A DNA stretch of 64,000 nt from Streptomyces roseoviridis. Its GTDB lineage: Bacteria > Actinomycetota > Actinomycetes > Streptomycetales > Streptomycetaceae. Below the pieces are notes generated by a model. That model was not told the origin of the DNA, did no database searches, and saw only the letters and a list, made by a program, of their open reading frames with translations. The first letter of the stretch is position 1, and every line of letters starts with the position of its first letter. Both the position numbers and the translations under genes were made by a program. Below, piece after piece: positions 52,533 through 61,692 of the stretch. The DNA lies in NCBI RefSeq assembly GCF_039535235.1, contig NZ_BAAAWU010000001.1, positions 6,947,001-7,011,000 of the forward strand, in the 5' to 3' direction.

Positions 52533-53651
52533 ATGCCCAGGACCCGCATTCCCAACGCCTCCCGCATTCCGACCGCCTCCCGCTTTCCGACCGCGTCGCG
52601 GATTCCCGCCGCGTCGCGCATCCTCACCGCCCTGGCCGCCGCCGCCTGCCTCACGGCCGGCCTCGCCGCCGCACCGGCGCCCGCGGCCGCGGAGCCCCGC
52701 CCCCGCACGCTCGGCGAACTGGCCAAGAAGCACCACAAGTACTTCGGCTCCGCCACCGACAACCCCGAATTCACCGACGCGGCCTATCTGAAGCTCCTCG
52801 GCAGCGAATTCGGGCAGACCACCCCCGGCAACGCCATGAAGTGGTACGCCACCGAACCCGAGCGCGGCGTCTTCGACTTCACCGCCGCCGACGAGGTCGT
52901 CGCCTTCGCCAAGGCCCACCGCCAGAAGGTCCGCGGCCACACCCTCGTCTGGCACAGCCAGCTCCCCGCCTGGCTCACCGAGCGCACCTGGACCGCCGAC
53001 GAGCTGCGCGCCGTCCTCAAGCACCACATCCAGACCGTGGTCCGGCACTACAAGGGCAAGGTCATCCACTGGGACGTCGTCAACGAGGCCCTCAACGAGG
53101 ACGGCACCTACCGAGAGACGCTCTTTTACAAGACACTCGGCCCCGGCTACATCGCCGACGCCCTGCGCTGGGCCCACGAGGCCGACCGGCACGCCAAGCT
53201 GTACCTCAACGACTACAACGTCGACGGGATCGGCCCCAAGAGCGACGCCTACCACGCCCTGATCAAGCAGCTGAAGGCGGACGGCGTCCCGGTGGAGGGC
53301 TTCGGCATCCAGGGCCATCTGGCGCTCCAGTACGGCTTCCCCGCCGACGTCCGGCAGAACATCCAGCGCTTCGCGGACCTCGGGGTCGAGGTGGCGATCA
53401 CCGAACTCGACATTCGGATGAACCTCCCCGCGACCCAGGAGAAGCTCGCCACCCAGGCCACCTGGTACGCGGACTACGTCAGGGCCTGCCTGGCGGTCGA
53501 GAAGTGCGTCGGCATCACCCTCTGGGACTACACGGACAAGTACTCGTGGATCCCCTCCGTCTTCCCCGGCGAGGGCGCGGCGCTGCCGTACGACGAGGAC
53601 CTGCGGCCCAAGCCCGCCTACCACGCGATCAAGGCGGTGCTGGGCGGATGA
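52533..53651 (+). CDS. Secreted GH10 endo-xylanase with repetitive signal-peptide region
   Basis: A 372-residue family 10 xylanase without a binding module. The catalytic residues are Glu185 (DVVNEAL) and Glu291 (ITELDIR); WHSQLPAW and the aglycone-side motifs are intact. The N-terminus is odd: about 30 residues of a six-residue repeat (RIPNAS, RIPTAS, RFPTAS, RIPAAS) precede the hydrophobic core ILTALAAAACLTAGLAA, giving a very long basic n-region; cleavage should follow PAAA. It complements XlnA, probably acting on shorter or more decorated xylan. ATG at 52533 follows GAGGAG. Confidence 0.92.
   Translation: MPRTRIPNASRIPTASRFPTASRIPAASRILTALAAAACLTAGLAAAPAPAAAEPRPRTLGELAKKHHKYFGSATDNPEFTDAAYLKLLGSEFGQTTPGNAMKWYATEPERGVFDFTAADEVVAFAKAHRQKVRGHTLVWHSQLPAWLTERTWTADELRAVLKHHIQTVVRHYKGKVIHWDVVNEALNEDGTYRETLFYKTLGPGYIADALRWAHEADRHAKLYLNDYNVDGIGPKSDAYHALIKQLKADGVPVEGFGIQGHLALQYGFPADVRQNIQRFADLGVEVAITELDIRMNLPATQEKLATQATWYADYVRACLAVEKCVGITLWDYTDKYSWIPSVFPGEGAALPYDEDLRPKPAYHAIKAVLGG
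52545..52634 (+). repeat. 18-bp tandem repeat encoding the signal-peptide n-region
   Basis: Five 18-nt units from 52545 (CGCATTCCNACNGCCTCC-like) encode RIPNAS, RIPTAS, RFPTAS, RIPAAS and RILTAL. The last unit merges with the hydrophobic core of the signal peptide. Confidence 0.9.
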
Positions 53652-54694
53652 TCAGGACGGCGATCGTCGGTACGGGCGGGATAGCGGGCGTCTGCCACGT
53701 CCCCGCCGTCCGGGCCCAGGCGCACCGGGCCGTGCTCGTGGCGGCCGTCGACGTGGACGCCGCGCGCGCCGAGGCGTTCGCGGCCGAACACGGCATTCCC
53801 GCCGTCTACACCGACCTGCGCACGATGCTCGCGGAGCAGCGGCCGGACGTCGTGCACCTGTGCACACCGCCGTTCCTGCACGCCGACCAGGCGGTGGCCT
53901 GCCTGGAGTCGGAGGCGTGGGTGTGGTGCGAGAAGCCGGTGGCGCTGTCGCTGGCCGAGCTCGACCGGATCCGTGCCGCCGAGGGGCCCGCCGTTGCGGG
54001 CGCGGTCTTCCAGCACAGGTACGGCACGGGGGTCCGGTACCTGCGCGAGAGGATCGCGGCCGGGACGCTGGGCCGTCCCCTGGTCGCGCAGTGCGTCACG
54101 GCGTGGTACCGCGACGACGCCTACTACGGCGTGCCGTGGCGCGGCACGTGGGAGAACGAGGGCGGCGGCCCGACGCTGGGCCACGGCATCCACCAGATGG
54201 ACCTGATGCTCGCGGTGCTCGGCGCATGGGCCGAGGTACGCGCGATGGCCGGCCGCCTGGAGCGCGCCGTCCAGACCGAGGACGTGTCCGCGGCCCTGGT
54301 CCGGTTCGAGAACGGAGCCATCGCCACGGTCGTCAACAGCGTCCTGTCCCCGCGCGAGGAGAGCTACCTGCGGTTCGACCTCACCGATGCCACCGTCGAG
54401 CTGCGTCACCTGTACGGCTACTCCAACGCGGACTGGACGTTCACCACCAGGTCGGCCGGCGTGACGTGGGACCCCCCGGACGATCTGCCCAGCTCGCACA
54501 CCGCCCAGCTCGCGGCGTTCCTGGACGACTACGAAGCGGGGATCCGGCCCGACCTCGGCAGATCCACCATGGAACTGGTGACCGCCCTGTACAAGGCCGC
54601 GATCACCGGACTGCCGGTCCGGCGCGGAGAGATCGACCCGGCCGACCCGTTCTACGGCTCGCTCCACGGAGGGCGCCCGGAGGTCTTCCGATGA
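53648..54694 (+). CDS. Gfo/Idh/MocA-family oxidoreductase
   Basis: A 348-residue NAD(P)-dependent oxidoreductase. The Rossmann motif GTGGIAG (8-14) and the CEKPVA motif (about 97-102) with its catalytic Lys are present, followed by the family's alpha/beta C-terminal domain (ENEGGGPTLGHGIHQMDLML). These enzymes oxidise or reduce sugars and their derivatives. The ATG overlaps the GH10 stop (ATGA) and the stop overlaps the next start, so it is a fixed part of the xylan operon; a role on an unusual xylan-side-chain sugar is inferred. Confidence 0.9.
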   Translation: MIRTAIVGTGGIAGVCHVPAVRAQAHRAVLVAAVDVDAARAEAFAAEHGIPAVYTDLRTMLAEQRPDVVHLCTPPFLHADQAVACLESEAWVWCEKPVALSLAELDRIRAAEGPAVAGAVFQHRYGTGVRYLRERIAAGTLGRPLVAQCVTAWYRDDAYYGVPWRGTWENEGGGPTLGHGIHQMDLMLAVLGAWAEVRAMAGRLERAVQTEDVSAALVRFENGAIATVVNSVLSPREESYLRFDLTDATVELRHLYGYSNADWTFTTRSAGVTWDPPDDLPSSHTAQLAAFLDDYEAGIRPDLGRSTMELVTALYKAAITGLPVRRGEIDPADPFYGSLHGGRPEVFR

Positions 54695-55551
54695 CCTTCG
54701 AACTCCTCGAGGACGAGGACTCGCTGATCGTCCGCACGCGCGGCGTCGACCTCTTCCGGTACGTACACCGGCCGGTCATGGACCCCTTCGAGGCGCCGAA
54801 ACCGTACCTCCATCCGGTGCGCACCCTCGCCGGCGACGTGGTCACCGGATACCGGCCGCACGACCACCGCTGGCACAAGGGCCTCCAGATGACGGCGTCG
54901 TGGCTCTCGGGGCAGAACTTCTGGGGCGGCGGCACCTATCTGCGCGGCCGGGGCTACGTGGACCTGCCGAACCTCGGCACGATGCGCAGCCTCTCCGTAT
55001 CCGCCGGCACGGGCCGGGGCCGGGCCGCCATCACCCAGGACCTGGCCTGGTACACGATGGCGGGGGAGCACTGGATCGACGAGCGTCGCACGCTGACCGC
55101 CCACGACGTCGAGGCCGACTCCTGGACCCTGGACGTCACCACCGCGCTGACCAACGTCCACGACACCGATCTGGTCTTCGGCAGCCCCGGCACCCAGGGC
55201 AGGGAACTCGCCGGGTACTCCGGTCTGTTCTGGCGCGGTCCGCGCGACTTCACCGGCGGCGACGTGATCGGTCCCGCGATGGGCGAGAAGGGCGACTGGC
55301 TGGCCTTCATCGGCGCGCACGACGAGGTCGACCGCTCTTCCACACTGCTGTTCCTGGACGATCCGGACGCACCCTGCCACTGGTTCGTCCGCACCGAGCC
55401 CATCCCCGCCGTCAACCCGTCCCTGGCCTTCGACGAGGAGCTGCCGCTGGCCCCGGGCGAGACCCTGTCGCGCCGGTACCGGATCGTCGTCGCCGACGGG
55501 GCGTGGACCTCCGGGCGCCTGGCCCGCCATGTCGCGGACCACCCGTGGTGA
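54691..55551 (+). CDS. DUF6807 (PmoA-like) protein
   Basis: A 286-residue cytoplasmic protein matching the DUF6807/PmoA-like family: RPHDHRWHKGLQM near residue 55, FWGGGTYLRGRGYVDL, then GYSGLFWRGPRDF and PCHWFVRTEPIP. The family is often found next to Gfo/Idh oxidoreductases in sugar-catabolic operons and has a galactose-mutarotase-like fold; its reaction is not established. It is coupled at both ends (ATGA with the oxidoreductase, GTGA with the cupin gene). Confidence 0.85.
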   Translation: MTFELLEDEDSLIVRTRGVDLFRYVHRPVMDPFEAPKPYLHPVRTLAGDVVTGYRPHDHRWHKGLQMTASWLSGQNFWGGGTYLRGRGYVDLPNLGTMRSLSVSAGTGRGRAAITQDLAWYTMAGEHWIDERRTLTAHDVEADSWTLDVTTALTNVHDTDLVFGSPGTQGRELAGYSGLFWRGPRDFTGGDVIGPAMGEKGDWLAFIGAHDEVDRSSTLLFLDDPDAPCHWFVRTEPIPAVNPSLAFDEELPLAPGETLSRRYRIVVADGAWTSGRLARHVADHPW

Positions 55552-56255
55552 CCCCGCTCCCCGGCGGCGTGGGGATCTCCGGGCTGACCGTGTACGACTG
55601 GGAGGCCGCCGACGGCCTGTGCGGCGGCACGCCCCACATGCACCTCGTCTGCTCCGAGGCGTACGTCGTCACCGGCGGAACGGGCAGCGTCCAGACCCTC
55701 ACCGCCTCCGGTTTCGCCGACACCCCGCTGCGGCCCGGCGACGTCGTCTGGTTCACCCCCGGCACGATCCACCGCCTCGTCAACGACGGCGGCCTGCGGC
55801 TCGTGGTGCTCATGCAGAACGGCGGCCTCCCCGAGGCCGGTGACGCCGTCTTCACCTTCCCCGCTCCCGTGCTGGCCGATCCCCACGCCTATCAGGCCGC
55901 GGCCACCCTGACCGGAGACCGGGCCTCGGCAGCGCGCCGCCGCCGCGATCTGGCCCTCGACGGCTTCCTGGACCTGCGCGACGGCGGGCTGCGGCAATTC
56001 CACAGCGCGGCCCACCGCCTGAAGAGCGGGCTCCTGGACGACTGGCGGACCCGCTGGCGTGCCGGCCCGCTGGCCGCGGCCGAAGAGACCGGCCGTCTGC
56101 TGGACCGGCTGAAGGCCGGAGACCTGTCCCACCTCGGCCACGGCGCAGTGTCGCGCCTGGAGCGTCCGCGGCACCCCGTCTTCGGCATGTGCGGCCTGCT
56201 CGACCCCTATCCCGTACCCGACCCCCACCTCCGTCCCCCGAAGGAGCTCCTGTGA
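55548..56255 (+). CDS. Cupin-domain protein
   Basis: A 235-residue protein whose first about 100 residues form a cupin barrel: [22 protein letters not shown] (metal-ligand His, His and Glu) and [19 protein letters not shown] (fourth His). The remaining helical part is unassigned. Cupins in sugar operons are often isomerases or epimerases. It is coupled to the DUF6807 gene by GTGA overlap and its end overlaps the GH62 start. GTG 55545 is an alternative start. Confidence 0.82.
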   Translation: MTPLPGGVGISGLTVYDWEAADGLCGGTPHMHLVCSEAYVVTGGTGSVQTLTASGFADTPLRPGDVVWFTPGTIHRLVNDGGLRLVVLMQNGGLPEAGDAVFTFPAPVLADPHAYQAAATLTGDRASAARRRRDLALDGFLDLRDGGLRQFHSAAHRLKSGLLDDWRTRWRAGPLAAAEETGRLLDRLKAGDLSHLGHGAVSRLERPRHPVFGMCGLLDPYPVPDPHLRPPKELL

Positions 56256-57721
56256 CGCGGTTTCGTCATCCACCCCTGGCCCTGAGTCTCGTCCTCGCGG
56301 TCCTGTCGTCCTTACTGCTCGGGGCCGCCCTCGTCGGTGCCCCGCCCGCCGCCGCGGCGACCGTGGACCCCCAGACCTCCTATGTGCTGGTCAACCGCAC
56401 CAGCGGCAAGGCCCTGGACGTCTACAACCTGGCCACCTCCGACGGCGCCCGCATCACCCAGTGGACCAGGAACGACCAGAACCAGCAGCTGTGGCAGTTC
56501 GTCGACGCCGGCGGCGGCTACTACCGCATCACGTCCCGGCACTCCGGAAAGGTGCTGAACGTCCAGAACGGGTCCACCGCCAACGGCGGGCCGGTCGTCC
56601 AGTGGACCGACCTGAACGCCACCCACCAGCAGTGGCGGCTGGCCGACAGTCCCGGCGGCTACGTGAGGCTGATCGCCCGCCACAGCGGCAAGGCCCTCGA
56701 AGTCCAGGGCGGCTCCACCGCCGACGGCGCGAACATCGTCCAGTACGACGACTGGGGCGGCGGCAACCAGCAGTGGCAGCTCGTCCCGGTCGGCACCGGC
56801 GGCCCTGGCGCGTGCGACCTTCCGTCGACGTACCGCTGGACCTCGACGGGCGTGCTGGCGCAGCCCAGGCCGGGGTGGGTCTCGCTCAAGGACTTCACCG
56901 TCGTCCCCTTCAACGGCAAGCAGCTCGTGTACGCGACCACGCACGACACCGGGACGAGCTGGGGTTCGATGAACTTCACCCCCTTCACCAACTGGTCGGA
57001 GATGGCCTCGGCCGGTCAGAACGCGATGCCGCATTCCGCGGTCGCGCCCACGCTCTTCTACTTCGCTCCGAAGAACGTCTGGGTGCTCGCGTACCAGTGG
57101 GGCGGAACCGCCTTCTCCTACCGGACGTCGAGCGACCCCACCAACCCGAACGGCTGGTCGGCGCCGAAGGAGCTCTTCAACGGAACGATCACCGGCTCCT
57201 CGACGGGCCCCATCGACCAGACGCTCATCGCCGACGGGACGAACATGTACCTGTTCTTCGCCGGTGACAACGGCAAGATCTACCGGGCGAGCATGCCGAT
57301 CGGGAACTTCCCCGGCACGTTCGGCACGAGCTCCACGGTGGTCATGAGCGACACGACGAACAACCTGTTCGAAGCCCCGCAGGTGTACAAGCTCAAGGAC
57401 CGGAACCGCTACCTCATGATCGTCGAGGCGATCGGCTCGCAGGGCCGCTACTTCCGCTCGTTCACGGCCACCGCTCTGAACGGCTCGTGGACGCCCCAGG
57501 CCGCGACCGAGACCAACCCCTTCGCGGGCAAGGCCAACAGCGGCGCCACCTGGACCGACGACATCAGCCACGGCGAACTGCTCCGCACCGGCCCCGACCA
57601 GACCATGACCGTCGATCCCTGCAACCTGCAGTTCCTCTACCAAGGACGCAGCCCCAGCTCCGACGGCGTCGACTACGGCCTCCTGCCCTACCGGCCGGGA
57701 CTGCTGACCCTGCGGCGCTGA
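56252..57721 (+). CDS. Secreted CBM13-GH62 alpha-L-arabinofuranosidase
   Basis: A 489-residue enzyme. Signal peptide 1-36 ends AAAA. Residues about 40-181 form a CBM13 with three QxW-type repeats (QQLWQF, HQQWRL, NQQWQL). Residues about 187-489 are GH62: the general base Asp214 lies in [22 protein letters not shown], with the [10 protein letters not shown] Asp and [10 protein letters not shown]-like [10 protein letters not shown] further on. GH62 enzymes remove arabinose side chains from arabinoxylan, opening the backbone to the two GH10 xylanases. GTG at 56252 follows AAGGAG and overlaps the cupin stop. It is the last gene before a strong terminator. Confidence 0.94.
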   Translation: MTRFRHPPLALSLVLAVLSSLLLGAALVGAPPAAAATVDPQTSYVLVNRTSGKALDVYNLATSDGARITQWTRNDQNQQLWQFVDAGGGYYRITSRHSGKVLNVQNGSTANGGPVVQWTDLNATHQQWRLADSPGGYVRLIARHSGKALEVQGGSTADGANIVQYDDWGGGNQQWQLVPVGTGGPGACDLPSTYRWTSTGVLAQPRPGWVSLKDFTVVPFNGKQLVYATTHDTGTSWGSMNFTPFTNWSEMASAGQNAMPHSAVAPTLFYFAPKNVWVLAYQWGGTAFSYRTSSDPTNPNGWSAPKELFNGTITGSSTGPIDQTLIADGTNMYLFFAGDNGKIYRASMPIGNFPGTFGTSSTVVMSDTTNNLFEAPQVYKLKDRNRYLMIVEAIGSQGRYFRSFTATALNGSWTPQAATETNPFAGKANSGATWTDDISHGELLRTGPDQTMTVDPCNLQFLYQGRSPSSDGVDYGLLPYRPGLLTLRR

Positions 57722-57757
57722 CGGCGTGACACGGATCCGGCTCCGATGTCGAGCCGG

Positions 57758-57790
57758 CGTGCGGGCTCGGCGGACGGCCGAGCCCGCACG
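57758..57790 (+). terminator. Terminator of the xylan importer/hydrolase operon
   Basis: A perfect 14-bp stem (57758-57771 with 57777-57790) and 5-nt loop, 37 nt after the GH62 stop. It closes the long rightward operon that begins at 47904. Confidence 0.88.
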
Positions 57791-57854
57791 GCCGCGCCCG
57801 AGCGGCTGCCGAAACGCGAGGAGACCGGTGACGGCGCCCTCGGCGGCCGGACGC

Positions 57855-58150
57855 CCCCGCGGCAGGGACCGCTTTCCGAGCCGTGGCGCGATCCGCGTCG
57901 TCGGCACGTTCCGCGAGTGGTGGGCGATGCAGGGGAGGGCCGCGAAGCGGGTCGGCGGGGCCTGGACCGCGGCCGTGCTCGACGCGGACACGGACGCGGA
58001 GACGCCCTGGATCGCGACCCAGGGCGTTCCCGGACCCGACCTGCACGCCGTCGTGGCCGAGCAGCACGGGCCGTTGCCCGAGCACTCGGTGCGGGCCTTG
58101 GGCAACCGGCTCGCGCTCGCCCTGCAAGGCATCCACGAGGCACCGCGCCC
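57855..58150 (+). pseudogene. Decayed fragment of a Ser/Thr protein kinase
   Basis: The frame through 57726-58208 contains an about 85-codon stretch (AAKRVGGAWTAAVLDADTDA, then TPWIATQGVPGPDLHAVVAEQHGPLPEHSVRALGNRLALALQGIHEA) that closely matches the middle of Streptomyces PknB-like kinases, between the lysine-bearing lobe and the catalytic loop. The glycine loop and ATP-binding lysine are absent upstream, and just where HRDLKPSN should follow GIHEA the frame turns into Arg/Pro/Ser-rich text with no catalytic loop. A different product is unlikely; it is a relic lacking both ends. Confidence 0.75.
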
Positions 58151-59111
58151 GCGGAGCTCGCCGACAGCAAGCAGCCGCCGGGCTGCTCCAGAAGCACCCC
58201 CTCCCTGACGTTCCGGGCGAGCGAGGAGGAGGGAAGACGGAAGCCGTCCTCCGGGCCCCTCCTCCGCGCCGACACACCCCTCTGGGAAGCCCGGCGCTGG
58301 GTGGGAGAACTGACCGCCGCGGGCACCTGACGAGTTCGTCGACGAGCCGTTTCCGTCGCTGCGGCTGAAGACGCGACGGGTGCGCTGACCTGGGCTCATC
58401 GCGTCAGGTCCGAGCCTCGATCGAGGAGCGCTCGGTCATGACCCGGCTTTCGGCGTGCCACCGGGAGGGGCGGTGTCGCGACGCCTCCAGCGCTGTGCCC
58501 CCGGGTGGGAAGGGCTTCAGGCCGCCGCCGGCGCAAGACGGTCGCGCGGGCTGTCGGTGGCGCCCCGGCCGAGGGCTCAGGCCGCGGCAGTCCGGGACGG
58601 TGAGTGGGCGAGAGGCTCCGCGCGGCGGTAGCGGGGAGCGTGTCGACGGCGTTGCGGGGTCATGAAATCCAGCCACGGGTTTCGGCCACCGCAGGTCAGC
58701 TGACGGGGACACGAAGGACAGCAAAAGGCCAGGTCGTCGGGGCCGTGTGCGGGACCGCCCAGGTTCGGGGCCGGGAGGGGGCAGGGGTTGACCGGGGGTG
58801 GGGGCACTGCCACGCTCCGGGACATGTCCGCGAACGAACTTCTCGTACCGCGGCTCCACACCCCCGGCCCCTGTGACGCGCCGGGCGCGTGTCCGGGCCG
58901 CTGTCAGGCCTGAGCACGGCCTGATCCGGGCGCTCGTCCCGGCTACCGGGGCCACGGCCGACAGGCCGCGCCGTACCCGAGGCGGCGTCGCGACGCATCC
59001 GCCGCACGGGGCGACCTCCGCACCCCCTTCCTGCACCACCCGTCCGCCCGCGCACCGCGGCGGGCCGCTCACCCGTAGCACTGTCCCCCTTCGCCCTCCC
59101 AGGGAGCTCCC
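58151..59111. other. About 960-nt region without a supportable gene
   Basis: It follows the kinase relic and precedes the TauD-like gene. Long frames exist on both strands, but their translations are compositionally biased and have no recognisable motif. It may include more decayed kinase sequence. AGGGAG at 59100-59105 is the ribosome-binding site of the next gene, and its promoter should lie in the last few hundred bases. Confidence 0.5.
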
Positions 59112-60047
59112 ATGACCACCGCTACCACCACCCTGCCCACGATCACCAAGATCGGCGGCCGCATCGGCGCCGAAATCGGCGGCGTCCGCCTCGGCGGCGA
59201 CCTCCCCGAGGAGACCGTCGCCGAGGTCCGGGCCGCGCTGCTCGCCCACAAGGTCATCTTCTTCCGCGGCCAGGACCACCTCGACGAGGCCGCGCACGAG
59301 GCCTTCGCCCAGCTGCTCGGCACGCCCGTCGCGCACCCCACCGTCCCCTCCGTCGACGGGCGTTACGCCCTCGGCATCGACTCCCACCACGGTGCCCGTG
59401 CCAACCAGTGGCACACCGACGTCACCTTCGTCCCCGCCTACCCCGCCTTCTCCATCCTCCGCGCCGTCACCGTCCCCCCGTACGGCGGCAACACCCTCTG
59501 GGCCAACACGGCCACCGCCTACGCCGGTCTCCCCGAGCCCCTGCGCGCCCTCGCCGACAGCCTGCGCGCGCTTCACTCCAACGAGTACGACTACGCCGCC
59601 GTCCGTCCCGACGCGCTGCCCGAAGCGCTGGCGCAGTACCGCGAGGTGTTCACCTCCACCTCGTTCCTCACCGAGCACCCGGTGGTCCGGGTGCACCCCG
59701 AGACCGGGGAACGCTCCCTGCTGCTCGGCAACTTCGTGCAGCGCATCGCCGGGCTCACCGGCCGCGACTCGCGCGCCCTGCTGGACCTCTTCCAGGCGCA
59801 CATCGAGCGCCCCGAGAACACCGTGCGCTGGCAGTGGCGGGCCGGTGACGTCGCGATCTGGGACAACCGCGCCACCCAGCACTACGGCGTGGACGACTCC
59901 GACGAGCACGAGCGCACCCTGCGCCGCGTCACGGTCGACGGGGACGTCCCGGTCGGGCCCGACGGGGCGCCGTCCCGACTGATCAGCCCCGAGACCGTGC
60001 CGGCCCCTGCCTTCGGCATCGCCTCCGGAGCCTCGACCGCCGCCTGA
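59112..60047 (+). CDS. TauD-family Fe(II)/2-oxoglutarate dioxygenase
   Basis: A 311-residue dioxygenase. The iron ligands are His101 and Asp103 (WHTDVTF) and His257 ([11 protein letters not shown]); the 2-oxoglutarate-binding Arg lies in [11 protein letters not shown]. The sequence is of the taurine dioxygenase/alkylsulfatase (AtsK-like) type, which oxidises the carbon next to the sulfonate or sulfate ester and so releases sulfite or sulfate for growth. The downstream flavin reductase, importer and monooxygenase support an organosulfur role. It is the first gene of the locus. Confidence 0.92.
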   Translation: MTTATTTLPTITKIGGRIGAEIGGVRLGGDLPEETVAEVRAALLAHKVIFFRGQDHLDEAAHEAFAQLLGTPVAHPTVPSVDGRYALGIDSHHGARANQWHTDVTFVPAYPAFSILRAVTVPPYGGNTLWANTATAYAGLPEPLRALADSLRALHSNEYDYAAVRPDALPEALAQYREVFTSTSFLTEHPVVRVHPETGERSLLLGNFVQRIAGLTGRDSRALLDLFQAHIERPENTVRWQWRAGDVAIWDNRATQHYGVDDSDEHERTLRRVTVDGDVPVGPDGAPSRLISPETVPAPAFGIASGASTAA

Positions 60048-60068
60048 CCGTCCCCCCAAGGAGCCCCC

Positions 60069-60626
60069 GTGCCCAGCCTGCTCGCCATCACCGGCAGCCC
60101 CTCCGCCCACTCCCGAACCGCCGTCGTCTCCGACCACGTGCTGCGCCGCCTGGCGCACTCCGGTTTCGAGACCGCGCACCTCTCCGTACGCGACCTGCCC
60201 GCCGCCGACCTGCTCGCCGCCCGCCGCGACGAGCCGGCCGTCCGCCGGGCGCTCGAAGCCGTCGCCGAGGCCGACGGCCTGGTCATCGCGACCCCCGTCT
60301 ACAAGGCCTCGTACACCGGCCTGCTCAAGGTCTTCCTCGACCTGCTCCCGCAGGACGGGCTCGCCGGGAAGACGATCCTTCCCCTGGCCACCGGCGGCAG
60401 CCTCGCCCACGTCCTGACCATCGACTACGCCCTGCGCCCCGTGCTCGCCGCGCTCGGCGCCCGGCACGTCACGGCGGGCCGGTTCGTCCTGGACTCCTCC
60501 GTCGAGCGCGGCGACGGCCCCGACCGGCTGCGCCCGGAGACGGAACTGAACCTCTACCAGGCCGTCGACGAGTTCGCCGCCGCGCTGCGCTCCGCCCCCG
60601 CCGCAGCGCTCACCGCCACCCCGTAA
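60069..60626 (+). CDS. ssuE: NADPH-dependent FMN reductase (SsuE-type)
   Basis: A 185-residue flavodoxin-fold reductase: the ITGSPSAHSRTAVV phosphate-binding loop, TPVYKASYTGLLKVFLDLL and LATGGSLAHVLTIDYALRPVL are the SsuE signature segments. It supplies reduced FMN to a two-component monooxygenase, plausibly the flavin enzyme encoded at the end of this locus. The start is GTG 60069 with AAGGAG upstream; 21 nt separate it from the dioxygenase gene. Confidence 0.92.
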   Translation: MPSLLAITGSPSAHSRTAVVSDHVLRRLAHSGFETAHLSVRDLPAADLLAARRDEPAVRRALEAVAEADGLVIATPVYKASYTGLLKVFLDLLPQDGLAGKTILPLATGGSLAHVLTIDYALRPVLAALGARHVTAGRFVLDSSVERGDGPDRLRPETELNLYQAVDEFAAALRSAPAAALTATP

Positions 60627-60649
60627 CCCCGTACCGACAAGGAACCGTC

Positions 60650-61687
60650 ATGGCCGCAGCCTTCACCTCGACCCCCACCTCACGTCGCCAGTTCCTCACC
60701 CTGCTCGGCATCTCGGCGGCCGCGGTGAGCTGCGGCACAGCCACCACCGGCGGCGGACCGGGCTCCGGCTCGCAGATCAAGACCCTGAAGTACCAGGGAG
60801 CGGTCGGCGCGGTCACGCTTCCGGAACTCGCCGCGGACCTCGGGTACTTCGGTGACGTCCGCCTCGAATGGGTCGGCAACACCACCAGCGGTCCGCAGGA
60901 CATCCAGTCCGCCGCCACCGGTCAGACGCACTTCGGCAGTGCCTTCAACGGCGCGGTCATCAAGCTCGCCGCGGGCAACGCGCCCATCAAGGCCGTCATC
61001 TCGTCCTACGGCTCCGACCGGCAGTCCTACGCCGGCTACTACGTCCTGGAGGACAGCCCGATCCGCTCGGCCCGCGACCTGATCGGCAAGAAGGTCGGGA
61101 TGAACACCCTGGGCGCGCACTACCAGGCGCTGCTGGATCTCTACCTGAGCCGCAACGGCCTCTCCAAGGCCGACGCGGAGCAGGTCGAGCCCCTGGTGGT
61201 GCCGCCGGTCAACACCGAGCAGGCGCTCCGCCAGAAGCAGATCGAGGTCGGCGTGCTCACCGGAATCCTGCGCGACAAGGCCGTCGCCGGCGGCGGCATC
61301 CGCCCGCTGTTCACGGACGTCGAGCTCCTCGGGCCGTTCAGCGCGGGCACGTACATCATGACCGAGCGCTTCATCAAGCAGAATCCGGACACCGTACGGA
61401 CCTTCACGACCGGCGTGGCCAAGGCCATCGAGTGGTCCCGCACCACCCCGCGCGACAAGGTCGTCGCGCGGATGACGCAGATCGTCGAGAAGCGCGGCCG
61501 CAACGAGGACACCGCCGCCCTGCGGTACTGGCGCTCCTACGGGATCGCCGAGCCGGGGGGCCGGATACCCGACAAGGCGTTCCAGCTCTGGCTCGACTGG
61601 CTCGGTGAGCGGGGCGAGATCGAGAAGGGGCGCCTCAAGCCGTCCGACCTCTACACCAACGAGTTCAACGGTTTCGGAAGGGGCTGA
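60650..61687 (+). CDS. ssuA: Sulfonate ABC transporter binding lipoprotein (SsuA-type)
   Basis: A 345-residue SsuA/NMT1-like binding protein. Tat-type SRRQFLTLL start, lipobox AAVSC with acylated Cys28, then a two-lobe fold (LKYQGAVGAVTLPELAADLGYF; STFNG-like GSAFNGAVIKLAAGNAPIKAV; VGMNTLGAHYQALLDLYL). It should capture sulfonates or related organosulfur compounds outside the membrane. The ATPase gene begins 5 nt later. Confidence 0.9.
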   Translation: MAAAFTSTPTSRRQFLTLLGISAAAVSCGTATTGGGPGSGSQIKTLKYQGAVGAVTLPELAADLGYFGDVRLEWVGNTTSGPQDIQSAATGQTHFGSAFNGAVIKLAAGNAPIKAVISSYGSDRQSYAGYYVLEDSPIRSARDLIGKKVGMNTLGAHYQALLDLYLSRNGLSKADAEQVEPLVVPPVNTEQALRQKQIEVGVLTGILRDKAVAGGGIRPLFTDVELLGPFSAGTYIMTERFIKQNPDTVRTFTTGVAKAIEWSRTTPRDKVVARMTQIVEKRGRNEDTAALRYWRSYGIAEPGGRIPDKAFQLWLDWLGERGEIEKGRLKPSDLYTNEFNGFGRG

Positions 61688-61692
61688 CCGTC

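Noticed and set aside
57746-58330. 194-codon frame after the GH62 gene as a real gene
   Set aside because: The protein is Arg/Gly/Pro-rich shadow text. The kinase-like sequence lies in a different frame (57726-58208).
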